From Saccharomycopsis fibuligera x Saccharomycopsis cf. fibuligera (taxonomy: Eukaryota; Ascomycota; Saccharomycetes; Ascoideales; Saccharomycopsidaceae), in NCBI GenBank assembly GCA_001936135.1, contig CP012822.1, positions 496,001-560,000 on the forward strand: DNA of 64,000 nt, written 5' to 3'. The translations under genes were made by a program, and so were the position numbers. The notes under the pieces are model-generated. The model had not been told where the DNA came from, searched no databases, and saw nothing but the letters and a program-made list of their open reading frames with translations. How positions within the stretch are numbered: the first letter of the stretch is position 1; every line of letters starts with the position of its first letter. Below are positions 51,701 to 60,683 of the stretch, in pieces.

Positions 51701-51923
51701 AGCAGCCATAATATTTGATGATTTGTGGAAATCGGCAGGTTGAGAGAATGGTGATTTCCTTTTGGATTTCATTGATATCTTCGTCGCTGGATTCTAAATC
51801 AATCTGCTTGATGGCCACGATTTGGTTAGTGATTTTATCAAGAGCCTTGTAAACTATGCCAAAGGAGCCTCTGCCCAATTGGCCCAAGAGGGCAAACTGG
51901 TCGGCTGAGTAGTTTCTCGTCAT
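48705..51923 (-). CDS. KIC1: Ste20/GCK-family protein kinase Kic1
   Basis: 1072 residues (S. cerevisiae Kic1 1080). The kinase domain is at the N-terminus: Gly loop GRGSFG, Lys39 in VAIK, Asp131 in IHRDIKAANIL, Asp150 in DFG, activation segment GTPFWMSPEVI. HRDIKAAN and GTPFWMSPE are the Ste20/GCK signatures. The long C-terminal tail is Ser/Asn/His/Gln-rich and disordered, with a Gln run (CAG/CAA, around 49870-49900), and ends in a more ordered segment (LAKFRKLNQYLVLNF onwards) and a basic KKKKKQRRPK patch. N-terminal kinase plus tail fits Kic1, which activates Cbk1 in the RAM pathway for cell separation and wall integrity; Sps1 is shorter. It is divergent from MON2. Confidence 0.9.
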   Translation of the reverse strand: MTRNYSADQFALLGQLGRGSFGIVYKALDKITNQIVAIKQIDLESSDEDINEIQKEITILSTCRFPQIIKYYGCYVNSYKLSIIMEIVNGGSCLDLLVKVDCFKENQIAIICRELLKALYYLHLNNKIHRDIKAANILIDGNNGDVKIVDFGVATQLSNNLSKRNTFVGTPFWMSPEVILQHDYNYKTDIWSLGITAIELALGKPPLANIHPLKVLFLIPQQPAPGLPSKNSHTGEVYSKNFINFVKMCLQKNPASRPTAKQLLNHPFIKNAGKNSDLLEIIHLKQKIEAKSKTKTTKAINQNNIVYEKELDDEPLIKFTKDSTDDYDGNLTSLDDYGDSPSPHRSSNITSQITFDFDDLRASENEESTIKDKHLLDSRNYSIYNTNDDNGNNASSSPQIIIPKQSRSQIHSYGHNSPASKSSSSYSSPSPPNSLISSNSQHVLNQNQMQSQNQNQSQSRSRGHSRNVSPISLTSVEMSPNKPSKAVAFASSATASEFKKLSLNDNKDNGNYRLGSDPSQKSRQFTRRNSSAELLAHANANATNKTPNQQNHHHNHQRSNSKSNKKYSHGYSKSNSQLHSSQQLQQQQHRMPKSSSHFCLSSRALEASSSSLQSQLQSSQLSSAFSVSPLSSSSATSQVSLSSSMYASEVGNGTGMGTNFGINRSTSNDDAEKVMKQQQQQQQRHRLPKSKSQMISPNYKPTFDITNNNIGNYTNIDSYANNHNQNHNNGNVNMMLKSNLPLPKLPGHFNHNHLNTPFNNVNNSSNGLNNSKVSLFDFEIKDEFRSSTGSNGSRVSQISQTSSPTKRTEHYNHQTHNKCHNRGHSHGNSRGQYQENLHVDVHDDAHLFDLLGAPKLAMSSTPTPKNDTNVNNNSSSFFANGTTAVTTGSQREIPFEEFNQDVQDRTKLQFTGALNQSLANLNLGNNININREDDRIATLAKFRKLNQYLVLNFNQPGEFAMLLGFFKDTMLVIHKDYETAQEEQSNAKTNYEDDDNANNDGDIAVDPRVDLFEKLVPEAMVQKINSSSGGSCSSDSSSNSSKKKKKQRRPKDDVEELLLSRWAEGVLERWND

Positions 51924-53891
51924 AAATTTGTGGTTGTTTAAGTACTAATAAAGATGGAGTAGAAAAGGAACGAGGCGAAATATATGTATAAATGAGTGAA
52001 TGAATGTACTCGACAGCAAGTAAAGATTAGTTGGAAATAAAGAAAGAATTGAGAAACAGAATTGGTACTTAATAGAACGAATCTTGAAAGATCAACAAAG
52101 CGAAATAGCAATGCTATTCTTACTTTTAGAGGAAATATCAGCAGATATAAGAAATATAAAGACAGTTTCAGCAGTGATGGGCTCGGCATGGATTGATTGA
52201 TCCCAAAGGATGTTTGATTAAGGAAATTCTCTTGCCAAATCAAGCCTCCTTTATTGCATATTATTGCGTTTCCATGCTTTCTGTTACTCTTGTAAGCATT
52301 TAGTTGCGGCGACCTGCGCTTATATCTTGTTTATATTTTTCTTCTTTTGGAAAACATTGTTAGTATGAATGTTTCCTGATGCATATTTAAGTTTGTAAAC
52401 GCATAATTATGTATATACCATCACCGTTATACGTCATCGCATTCAGTTACAACAAATCACCAATACAGCGAATTGTCAACATTAATCATTCAGTCAGTAT
52501 TCAAAAAGGACAAAATACATGATGATAGTGGAGCATGTGAATCAACTGAGACTGTACATGTGCAGAGCTTTTTCTTTTTGGAGTTAACTCTTAACCCCTT
52601 CTCTGGCTGCCGAAAGTGAGGTTGTATTTTTGGCTTTTGCCAGACTTTGTCCTCGGTTGAATGGTCGGTTTATTTATCGTGAGTGTTATTAAATATCCCA
52701 AGCAAGGATCGCGAGACAGGACAAAGTTTTCTGAAAACATGAAAACCAGAATAGGGGATGTAAAGACAAGAGAATTACAAATTATCACATTGTGCGCGGG
52801 ATGGCAAACAAAAACAATTCGAAGAGCTTTTGGATAGTGCACAGAAAGATTAATAGAAATCTAGTTTGGTATTCAACACTGGAAGTACTATTCATGTGAC
52901 CAAGAAAAGCTCAAAATTAGAAATCACTCACACAAATTGGATGTTTAAGTTAAAGGTCTTGATAGTAGTAAGTGATCAAAACGTAAAACGCAAGCATGTT
53001 GTGAAACAAAACAATAACATCTGTGCCTTCGTTTCTTATGCATTGCACAAAGCCGATACAAAACATAGATATAGTTTTTACTTGTAAAAAGTGCTAATAA
53101 CCACCTTGAGTATCTAAGAAGTAAAAACTATTTGTATGATGTTAGGGTGAAGTTTTAGCTCAAACCTCAACTATAGTAGTAAAAAGATATAAGGTAAATC
53201 ACGATTGAAATGGAGATATGCAAAAGTACATATTTTGTCTCATCAAACATAATGATTGATTCACAAATTTTACACCACCCATCGCGTGCTTCCGTTGAAC
53301 CATATTATTACACTGTGATTGCTTAGTCATACCCCAAATATAGAAGTGTTGTAGATAGTGCTTTCCTAAAGTTACACGTTCTAGGCATGTCCTTGTGTCC
53401 TTAGAGGTTAAACAGTTAAACTAATATGCCAATATCTGCGTTTAATATGGAAAGCACTCTGTAAGCCAGAAAGGCAAAGACTGGATAGTTTTGACAAGAT
53501 TGAGTTATCAATCATTAATGTTTGAGTAGCAGGAAATATGTATAAATTCTCGTCACAGCTATTATAAAACGGCTCTAAAAAATATTATTGTTGCCAGTAA
53601 CCGCGATTATGGTATACAGAATCACATGACACCATAGTTAGGCCGCGCTTTGGGCGTTTGTTGTCTTTGCATCGCCATGATATTAGCCGCTGTCACTGCG
53701 TTGGCAACTACAAGTCAAAATATCACTTTATTTCACTTCATTTTGTCCATTCTGTTATTCTACACTTCCAAAGCACCTAGCCATTGGCAAAACCATATCC
53801 CTTTTTAATGCGGCCTTTGCTTTCCTGAAAACAATAAAACCCACTCTCATTGCACACTGGCCTCTCCTAAGACAGACAGATCATCGTCAAG
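51924..53891. promoter_or_regulatory. Long divergent intergenic region KIC1 / MON2
   Basis: 1.97 kb between divergent starts, AT-rich, without a credible gene or RNA. Short open frames lack family likeness. ATCACATGAC and similar E-box-like sites (near 53622) precede MON2, not diagnostic. A missed small RNA gene is possible in so large a gap. Confidence 0.5.
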
Positions 53892-56800
53892 ATGTCCACG
53901 ATAGCAGCCCTTTCTTCAGATCTTTCTAGTTTGATATCGGAGTCCAGAAGGCGCAACAATGAGATTAAACATGCCACAGAATACTCTCTCAACATACTCA
54001 AGAAATATGACGCTTCACAAACATCTGAAGCTAATTTTATCAGGCAATTAACTCAGGAGCCAAATTTTATTACTCCTTTCATCTTATCATGTCAGTCTCG
54101 CAATGCTAAATTCAGCTCCATTGCCATACATTGTCTCCATCGCCTTATTGCTGCTCATGGTTTGCCTCTAGGATCTCTTGAAAACATCTTGGACTCTTTA
54201 ATTGAAGCTTCTCATCTCCCCTTGGAGATTCAATTAAAAGTGTTGCAATTATTACCAACGATTTATCAAGCGTTTGGTAAAGATATGAATGACAATTTGA
54301 TATCCAAACTTTTGTTGATTTGCGCAGTGCTTCAAGGACCAAATAAGCCAGCAGTCGTTATAAATACCGCTGCCGCCACATTACAGCAATTGATAATATT
54401 TATATTTGACAAGGTCAACGATGAAGATCAGTTGAACGATGAGGAGGTGGTAAAATCATATGTGGTGAAGATAGATAACAATAAGCAAGTTCAAGTGTCA
54501 GATAATGTTTATGACTGCTACAGAATATTTGATGACTTATGTTCATTGATTGAACACCATAGACCAAGTTTCTTGCAATTCAATTATTTAACAGAAACCT
54601 TTCTCTTGGAACTTATTGAATCCATATTGACGAATTTCACTCAAGTATTCATTAAGCATACAGAATTAGGCTACTTGCTTCGCTTTAGAGTTACTCCAAT
54701 ATTGTTAAGATCTTTATCCCTACCCACCAAAGAATTCTCCGTTGTAGTGAGGATTGCTAGAATAATAGATTTGCTAGTTAGAAAAGATTTACAAATTTTG
54801 AAAATTGAATGTGAAATTGTTATATCACTCTTAAACCATATGATCTTGAGTGACATAGATTCCCCAATTTGGAAAAAAATTATAGTTCTAGAAATCTTCA
54901 GTTCAATTTTCAAAGATTTCAACTTAGTAACAGCAATATTCAACGAGTATGATTACAACAGTGATAGGAAACATGTTATTAATGATTTTTTGGTCAATTG
55001 CTTTTGTTTGGTGGATTCTGCCAGTTCTAAAAATTTGATAAAGTTTAGATCGGTGTTGCATCCTCCTATACCGGCAAAAGTAAGTAAATCCGGTAATGAA
55101 AATGACAACAACAGTACTGGAGTAGCAAAGAGCAGCAGCACATCTTCTGGATCATCATCAGCAAGTACTTCACTGATTGCTTTTGTATCACAGCCTCAAG
55201 AGTTTATTATTGATAGCTCCTCTGAAAAAATACCATACATTGAAATGCTCGATAAAACGGAGCCACCTGCAGTACCAGATAATTACATTTACTATTTGAT
55301 TTTATCATGTTACAACAATTTCGTCGATGGGATGGGGAAATATGTTATGGAACTTTCTTTATCCTCGGAAAGTGATTCACAGGCTGAAATAACTTCATCA
55401 GGAGTTTCATCTAAACAATTCAAGTTTTTGGATAAAATGGATGATATCAAATCACCAAAATTAAAAAAAGAAGTATTACTATTGCAATCAATTATTCTGA
55501 AAAACTACAAAGTGTTGATTTCCACATTCGAAGTATTCTTGTACTCCAAATTATCTAATGAATGTTTCCACAATCTTATTCGCTCATTGCAAAAACTTTG
55601 TTACTCCTCAGGAATCTTGGGCCTAAGCCAACCACGAGATGATATAATTATGGTCTTTGCTGTATCAACAATAAATAATAGTGACGAGTCTTATAATAAC
55701 CCTAAAACCAACAGCAAGAGTGAAAGATCTAGTATAGATTCTCGTGTGGCTAGGGAGTCGTTTAATAAAGATAATACCAAGGCTAGAACTGAAAAGCCTA
55801 AACCTGTAATTAAAGAGAACAAATCCTTAAGCGAGTCCCTTTTTGGCAGCTTGAGCTCCAAATTCTCAAGCCATGCTAATAATATTAACCAAAATTTGAG
55901 CTCTTTAGCTACCAGCATCACTAACGCCACTAGTCCTACCAGCCCACTTCAGCAAGGTGGTATCATAACATCTACAACCGCTAACGGCCAGCTAGTATTA
56001 CATTCAAGGTACATTAATTCAAGACACTTGATCACATTAAGAGCACTAATAAATTTAGCAATTTCTTTAGGGTCATCTTTGGGATTCAACTGGAAAAACA
56101 TTTTTATAACTCTACAGTGGGTGGAATTTTATCTCCATGGTCCTCCAGAAAATTTTGACAAAAAATATGTTTACAATATGACCAAGTATGGAAGCATGCC
56201 AAATGTCAAACAAAATGAAATTGCCGTCATCCAGAATTCTGTCAAAAAATTGTACGATTCTTTCAAAGATTATTTATTGCCTTCTTTTTTGGTAGTGTTG
56301 CGGAGCTTGATTGAGCTTTCTGACTTAACAATCTTTGCTGAAAGAGATCGAAAAGAAGAAAAGCATTATTATGATGCAACTGTTATCTCGATTTTTGATT
56401 TATTACATCAGTCCCAAGTGGGTGGTTCTAGTGAGCAGCAAACAAAAAGAAATGAGTTCACGCCTATCAAAGATGTAAAACTTAGTGCATGCTACTATAA
56501 CAAGGAATATTTTTTGGACCTTTTGGGAACAATTTCGAGAATCAACTCACAAAGGTTCTTAATTGAGTGTGCTGAGGAGGATCCTGATTCATTGCTCCAT
56601 GAAGGTCCCAGCACTGATAAAATCACCAGCTTGAAGGTGGTTTTCAATTACTTGACCGAGTTATCAACTAATCGATCCTTGGCTAATCATCTTAGAATGA
56701 AAAGCGGTACTATTTTCAATACTTTGATAAAGACCATTTTTCAAGAGGGTTTCACTAATGCTAATCTTGTAGAAAATCTTGCAAAAAGAAATAAGAAAAC

Positions 56801-59513
56801 TGTTTTAGAGCATTCTGTCGATTACAAGTTGCTTAGTTCGCTTTTCGAAATATTAAATGCAATCAATCAACTCCAACAGAAAGATAAAAAGCTGGTCAGT
56901 AACAATGACGATAATGAAGATCAACAGCCACTGATAAGTGTTCCTGTTAGCGCCCTCGTATTAAATTCAGAGTTTGAGCTTATTTACAAATCACTAGAAA
57001 ATCTAAAAGATTTGTTGGACATGTTTGGTGTTTATTTCAGCAAGGCCAGCTGGGAGTTGATCTTCAAAATCATTGACTTAGCTTTTGAATTCTTTAGTTA
57101 TTCAGAAGTTCAAAATGACGCGGCAGCATCCTCGTATGGATCATTGGAGAAGAAATCCGTATTAATAAAGATAGATTTTGAAATTTTGCAATTGATTTTG
57201 AGCGATTTTTTAACTGTGTTGCCGTTAAACATTATCAAAAAATTGATTAACTCTATTTACAAGTTTAGTGAACAAGATTACGATATTAATATTTCATTTA
57301 GTGCAATAAGTTACTTTTGGCAAATTAGTGACTATATTAGGGATTTACTAAATAATAATGTCGCCAAGGAAAATTATGAACCTGGAAACAGTTTACTTGT
57401 GAGCAAAATAAAGACCCAAACGGACTTGATGAGATACGTTGAGGCTATTGAAGTCAAACAAAATGATACTGATGAAGAAAAGTTCATAACTTATTCCTGC
57501 TTATGGATTTACTTATTGAATGTATTAATCAATATTTGTGATAACCCCAAAGATCAAGTGCGAAATGGATCAGTGCAGACTTTTTTCCGTATCCTTGATT
57601 CCCACGGGAAGCATCTTTCATCATGGGATTTGTGTTATAACATTGTGATCTCATCATTGTTTAACATTCGTCCAAAGATTCAAAGAGACAGTTCATGGGA
57701 AGAATTAGCAAAAATAAGAGAGCAATGGTCAGAAACTTTGATATTGATAGTTAATGGCACCGTCAAGTTTTATAACAATTATTTTTCAAACTTTGACGCT
57801 CTTGAACCACAGTTGGCTTTCAAGTATTGGAGTGGATTAGTGAGCTATTTAGAGGATATCTTAAAACTTGGTTGGAATAATTGTGATTTAAAATTATATG
57901 AAGCATTTAATGATTTGCTCAAACAAAATGAGACAAACAAGAAAATTCCCTCAGAGATTATTGAATTGTTGTTCAACTTTTGGGTTAGCAGAAACGTTTC
58001 TTATAATGTGACACTAAACAAACATTATCAAGATTCGTTAACGTCATTAATGAAGGCGTTTATTCCATTATCACAAATTATCGGCATCAATATAGGTTAC
58101 GAAAAAATTAGAAAATCTTTAGATTTGTTCAACTCTGTGGTGAAGTATCCTATCTTGCCGACTTATTTCAATGATAACGTACACCCAACAGACTTGCAAA
58201 AATCAGTATTAGACAACTTAAAGCTAATTGTCAACAATAAGGATCCAGAAATTCAATCAGAAGTCATTCTTCATTTAGTTACTAATGTCGTCTTGCCATT
58301 TTCAACAAGAGTTAAAATAAAAGAACAGTTATCTAAAAGTAAATTACCGAATGATGCTAAAATTTCTACATTTGTATCTCTTAGTTACTACTCTACAAAA
58401 ATTTTGCAAGAGCAAATTAAAAAAGTTGAAAATTTCAAGCTGTTGATTAAAAATGGGTGTATTACTAAAACAATGGCTTTCTTGTTAGAACCGATTAAGC
58501 AAAACGCCAAGGGGATCCATAAACGAAAAGAAAGCAATAAGGATGATGAGCCACCTAAAGAACTATGGATGGAATGCATCACAATAATATTATTTATTTT
58601 GGAGAAAATCATCAAAATTATTGCTAAAGATAATGCTAAAAATGAAGTTGATAATACAGAAAAGGAAAGATTATGGTACTTGATAGTAGAGATTTATAAG
58701 ACAAGTCTCAATGTCAACAGCGCCAACTACGAACATGAAGAATTCAATGTCAAGACTTTGAATCAATTAAGAAGCATAATCATTCCATACATCAGCTTAC
58801 AATCTTTCCCTGAGACATTGTTGGATAATTTCACCAGCTATATTCTTGAATCGTCATACGTTTATGAAAAGGACGAAATTGAGCTTTCATTATTGGAAGA
58901 AAATAAAGATGCTGAACAGTTCAAAGGAAAGAAAAACGGATCTCCAGCAATCAAAGGAAACATTGATACAATTACTCAAAATTTTTCCAATTTCAATTTC
59001 GATGATCATATACCATTAGTCAAACCCTTAAAATTTGCCCCAAGTTACAAGATCAATTTGATTTGCTTAAACGATCTCATTGAACTTTCCAAAATACCCA
59101 GCGTCAAACAGTTTAAAAAACTTGGACAAAAAGAACATAGATCGACTGATGATTTAGAAATCATCAGCATTCAATCACAACAAATACTCTCATCCAAGAT
59201 TTTTTCCTGTTTAATAATTAGAACCTTATATATCTTAAGAAAGTTCATCTGTGGTGGCACATTAGCCAATCAAGCCCCACTTTCCAAGATCCAAAGACTT
59301 GAAATGATAATTATATTGAAAGGATTGAATGATTTATTGGATAATTTCAACCAGTCTACTAAAGTTGAACAACTGGAAAAATTGAAACAGTTGTCAGTGA
59401 TCTTGCCACTTATTATCAAGACTATTCCTATTGCTAGTAGAGTTAGAGGTGTTTCTGGGTTGATTGAAAGTTTTTTTCATGAATATAATGAGAATTTAAA
59501 GTTGCTTTCATGA
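53892..59513 (+). CDS. MON2: Arf-GEF-like Golgi/endosome protein Mon2
   Basis: 1873 residues (S. cerevisiae 1636), intronless. The N-terminus (ALSSDLSSLISESRRRNNEI and ATEYSLNILKKY) and the region NAKFSSIAIHCLHRLIAAHGLP match the DCB domain shared by Mon2 and large Arf-GEFs. HUS-like and armadillo-type helical repeats follow, with IINTAAATLQQLI near 165 and FRILDSHGKHLSSWDLCYNIVI near 1235. No Sec7 catalytic domain is present, which separates Mon2 from Gea or Sec7 proteins. Mon2 works with the flippase Neo1 and the Arf-like GTPase Arl1 in endosome-to-Golgi traffic. Ser/Asn-rich inserts near 400-430 and 600-690 explain the extra length. By eye, CTG occurs only a handful of times and mainly in those inserts and in variable helices. 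Confidence 0.94.
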   Translation: MSTIAALSSDLSSLISESRRRNNEIKHATEYSLNILKKYDASQTSEANFIRQLTQEPNFITPFILSCQSRNAKFSSIAIHCLHRLIAAHGLPLGSLENILDSLIEASHLPLEIQLKVLQLLPTIYQAFGKDMNDNLISKLLLICAVLQGPNKPAVVINTAAATLQQLIIFIFDKVNDEDQLNDEEVVKSYVVKIDNNKQVQVSDNVYDCYRIFDDLCSLIEHHRPSFLQFNYLTETFLLELIESILTNFTQVFIKHTELGYLLRFRVTPILLRSLSLPTKEFSVVVRIARIIDLLVRKDLQILKIECEIVISLLNHMILSDIDSPIWKKIIVLEIFSSIFKDFNLVTAIFNEYDYNSDRKHVINDFLVNCFCLVDSASSKNLIKFRSVLHPPIPAKVSKSGNENDNNSTGVAKSSSTSSGSSSASTSLIAFVSQPQEFIIDSSSEKIPYIEMLDKTEPPAVPDNYIYYLILSCYNNFVDGMGKYVMELSLSSESDSQAEITSSGVSSKQFKFLDKMDDIKSPKLKKEVLLLQSIILKNYKVLISTFEVFLYSKLSNECFHNLIRSLQKLCYSSGILGLSQPRDDIIMVFAVSTINNSDESYNNPKTNSKSERSSIDSRVARESFNKDNTKARTEKPKPVIKENKSLSESLFGSLSSKFSSHANNINQNLSSLATSITNATSPTSPLQQGGIITSTTANGQLVLHSRYINSRHLITLRALINLAISLGSSLGFNWKNIFITLQWVEFYLHGPPENFDKKYVYNMTKYGSMPNVKQNEIAVIQNSVKKLYDSFKDYLLPSFLVVLRSLIELSDLTIFAERDRKEEKHYYDATVISIFDLLHQSQVGGSSEQQTKRNEFTPIKDVKLSACYYNKEYFLDLLGTISRINSQRFLIECAEEDPDSLLHEGPSTDKITSLKVVFNYLTELSTNRSLANHLRMKSGTIFNTLIKTIFQEGFTNANLVENLAKRNKKTVLEHSVDYKLLSSLFEILNAINQLQQKDKKLVSNNDDNEDQQPLISVPVSALVLNSEFELIYKSLENLKDLLDMFGVYFSKASWELIFKIIDLAFEFFSYSEVQNDAAASSYGSLEKKSVLIKIDFEILQLILSDFLTVLPLNIIKKLINSIYKFSEQDYDINISFSAISYFWQISDYIRDLLNNNVAKENYEPGNSLLVSKIKTQTDLMRYVEAIEVKQNDTDEEKFITYSCLWIYLLNVLINICDNPKDQVRNGSVQTFFRILDSHGKHLSSWDLCYNIVISSLFNIRPKIQRDSSWEELAKIREQWSETLILIVNGTVKFYNNYFSNFDALEPQLAFKYWSGLVSYLEDILKLGWNNCDLKLYEAFNDLLKQNETNKKIPSEIIELLFNFWVSRNVSYNVTLNKHYQDSLTSLMKAFIPLSQIIGINIGYEKIRKSLDLFNSVVKYPILPTYFNDNVHPTDLQKSVLDNLKLIVNNKDPEIQSEVILHLVTNVVLPFSTRVKIKEQLSKSKLPNDAKISTFVSLSYYSTKILQEQIKKVENFKLLIKNGCITKTMAFLLEPIKQNAKGIHKRKESNKDDEPPKELWMECITIILFILEKIIKIIAKDNAKNEVDNTEKERLWYLIVEIYKTSLNVNSANYEHEEFNVKTLNQLRSIIIPYISLQSFPETLLDNFTSYILESSYVYEKDEIELSLLEENKDAEQFKGKKNGSPAIKGNIDTITQNFSNFNFDDHIPLVKPLKFAPSYKINLICLNDLIELSKIPSVKQFKKLGQKEHRSTDDLEIISIQSQQILSSKIFSCLIIRTLYILRKFICGGTLANQAPLSKIQRLEMIIILKGLNDLLDNFNQSTKVEQLEKLKQLSVILPLIIKTIPIASRVRGVSGLIESFFHEYNENLKLLS

Positions 59514-60683
59514 TTTGACGTGATGCAATATCCATTTAGTGCTGATTATGATATGCCCGCTTTATTTCACATATACTATATCGTTATTATTACTAATTTT
59601 ATACTAATGTTATTACTGGTTCTGATATACAAATCTTATACAGCAAGTTTGTTTGATCTGTTTGAAATAAAAGAATTGTTTTGCTATCTTGTTACCGTTG
59701 TATGAATTCATGCCATATATACTAAATACAATGTCATTATTCACTATATAGTAAATAGAAGGTATATGAGCATATAATATAGTTTAATATTACACTGTGA
59801 AAAGCTTATTTTATAGTGTTTTACTTGATATTATACTATTCGAATCAAGCATTTTGATAAGTTAATATCCAAATACTTTTTTTCTTTTTGTTATTGCCAT
59901 AGTATACTATGCTTCACTTTTAGCAAATGGATTTCCTCGATTTCTGCTATATCACCAAACATACTGGACACGCAAACATTCCCGCAGCACTATCTCAGCT
60001 AATACCAACACACTTTGTTGTTTACCGACAAGGAACTACTGTAGTTACGTTTCTATGTCCATAATTAGTATCAATGTTAGGAAAGTAGGACCATCATGAA
60101 TAGGCTCCCAACCATACTATTACCTAATCGGGAAATTACTTGGAAAGTCACGCACTAGATACATGCATAACTTGGGGCCAGCCATCTGTTTTTTTTTTGA
60201 TGATTTTAATGCTCGTCTAGCTACAAATGGTAAACATCGTTACTGTGGTGCCTCAAACATAACACACTGCTTTAACTTCTCCCTGTCTGCTATCCTTGGC
60301 TCCTCTTTTTTCCTGTCGGGGATACTGCTTTTGCTCTTTTCAGCTCAATTGGCGGTCATCCAGCAACGTACTTGCCAATAACTAAAATCAACGTTGATTT
60401 ACTACTACTCAAGTTGCCCCAGCAACAACTAACTAAATAAAACCAAAATAATATTTTTGATTTGCAGTTCACGCTACTAGCTTATCTTATCTCATCTCAT
60501 CTCATCTCATCTCATCTCATCTCATCTCATCTCATCTCATCTCGGTAAAGCTTATATCATCTTTACTCACCAGAGAACAAACATTACCAAAGCACCTCGT
60601 CAGAGTAATTACTACTTGATTGCAGTATCAAAAGTGCAAAAATAGTTGCAATTAATTCAAATAAAAAAAATAAGGATGCAACT
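59514..60683. other. Intergenic, MON2 to the S/T-P-rich protein
   Basis: 1.17 kb, AT-rich, with the (CTCAT)n repeat near its right end. No credible gene; a short open frame at 59520-59705 starts right after the MON2 stop and is hydrophobic and AT-driven. Confidence 0.55.
60481..60543 (+). repeat. (CTCAT)n pentanucleotide repeat in a promoter
   Basis: Two CTTAT units followed by ten perfect CTCAT units (60491-60540) and a partial unit. On the minus strand it reads (ATGAG)n. It lies 140-200 bp before the ATG at 60684. Confidence 0.95.
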
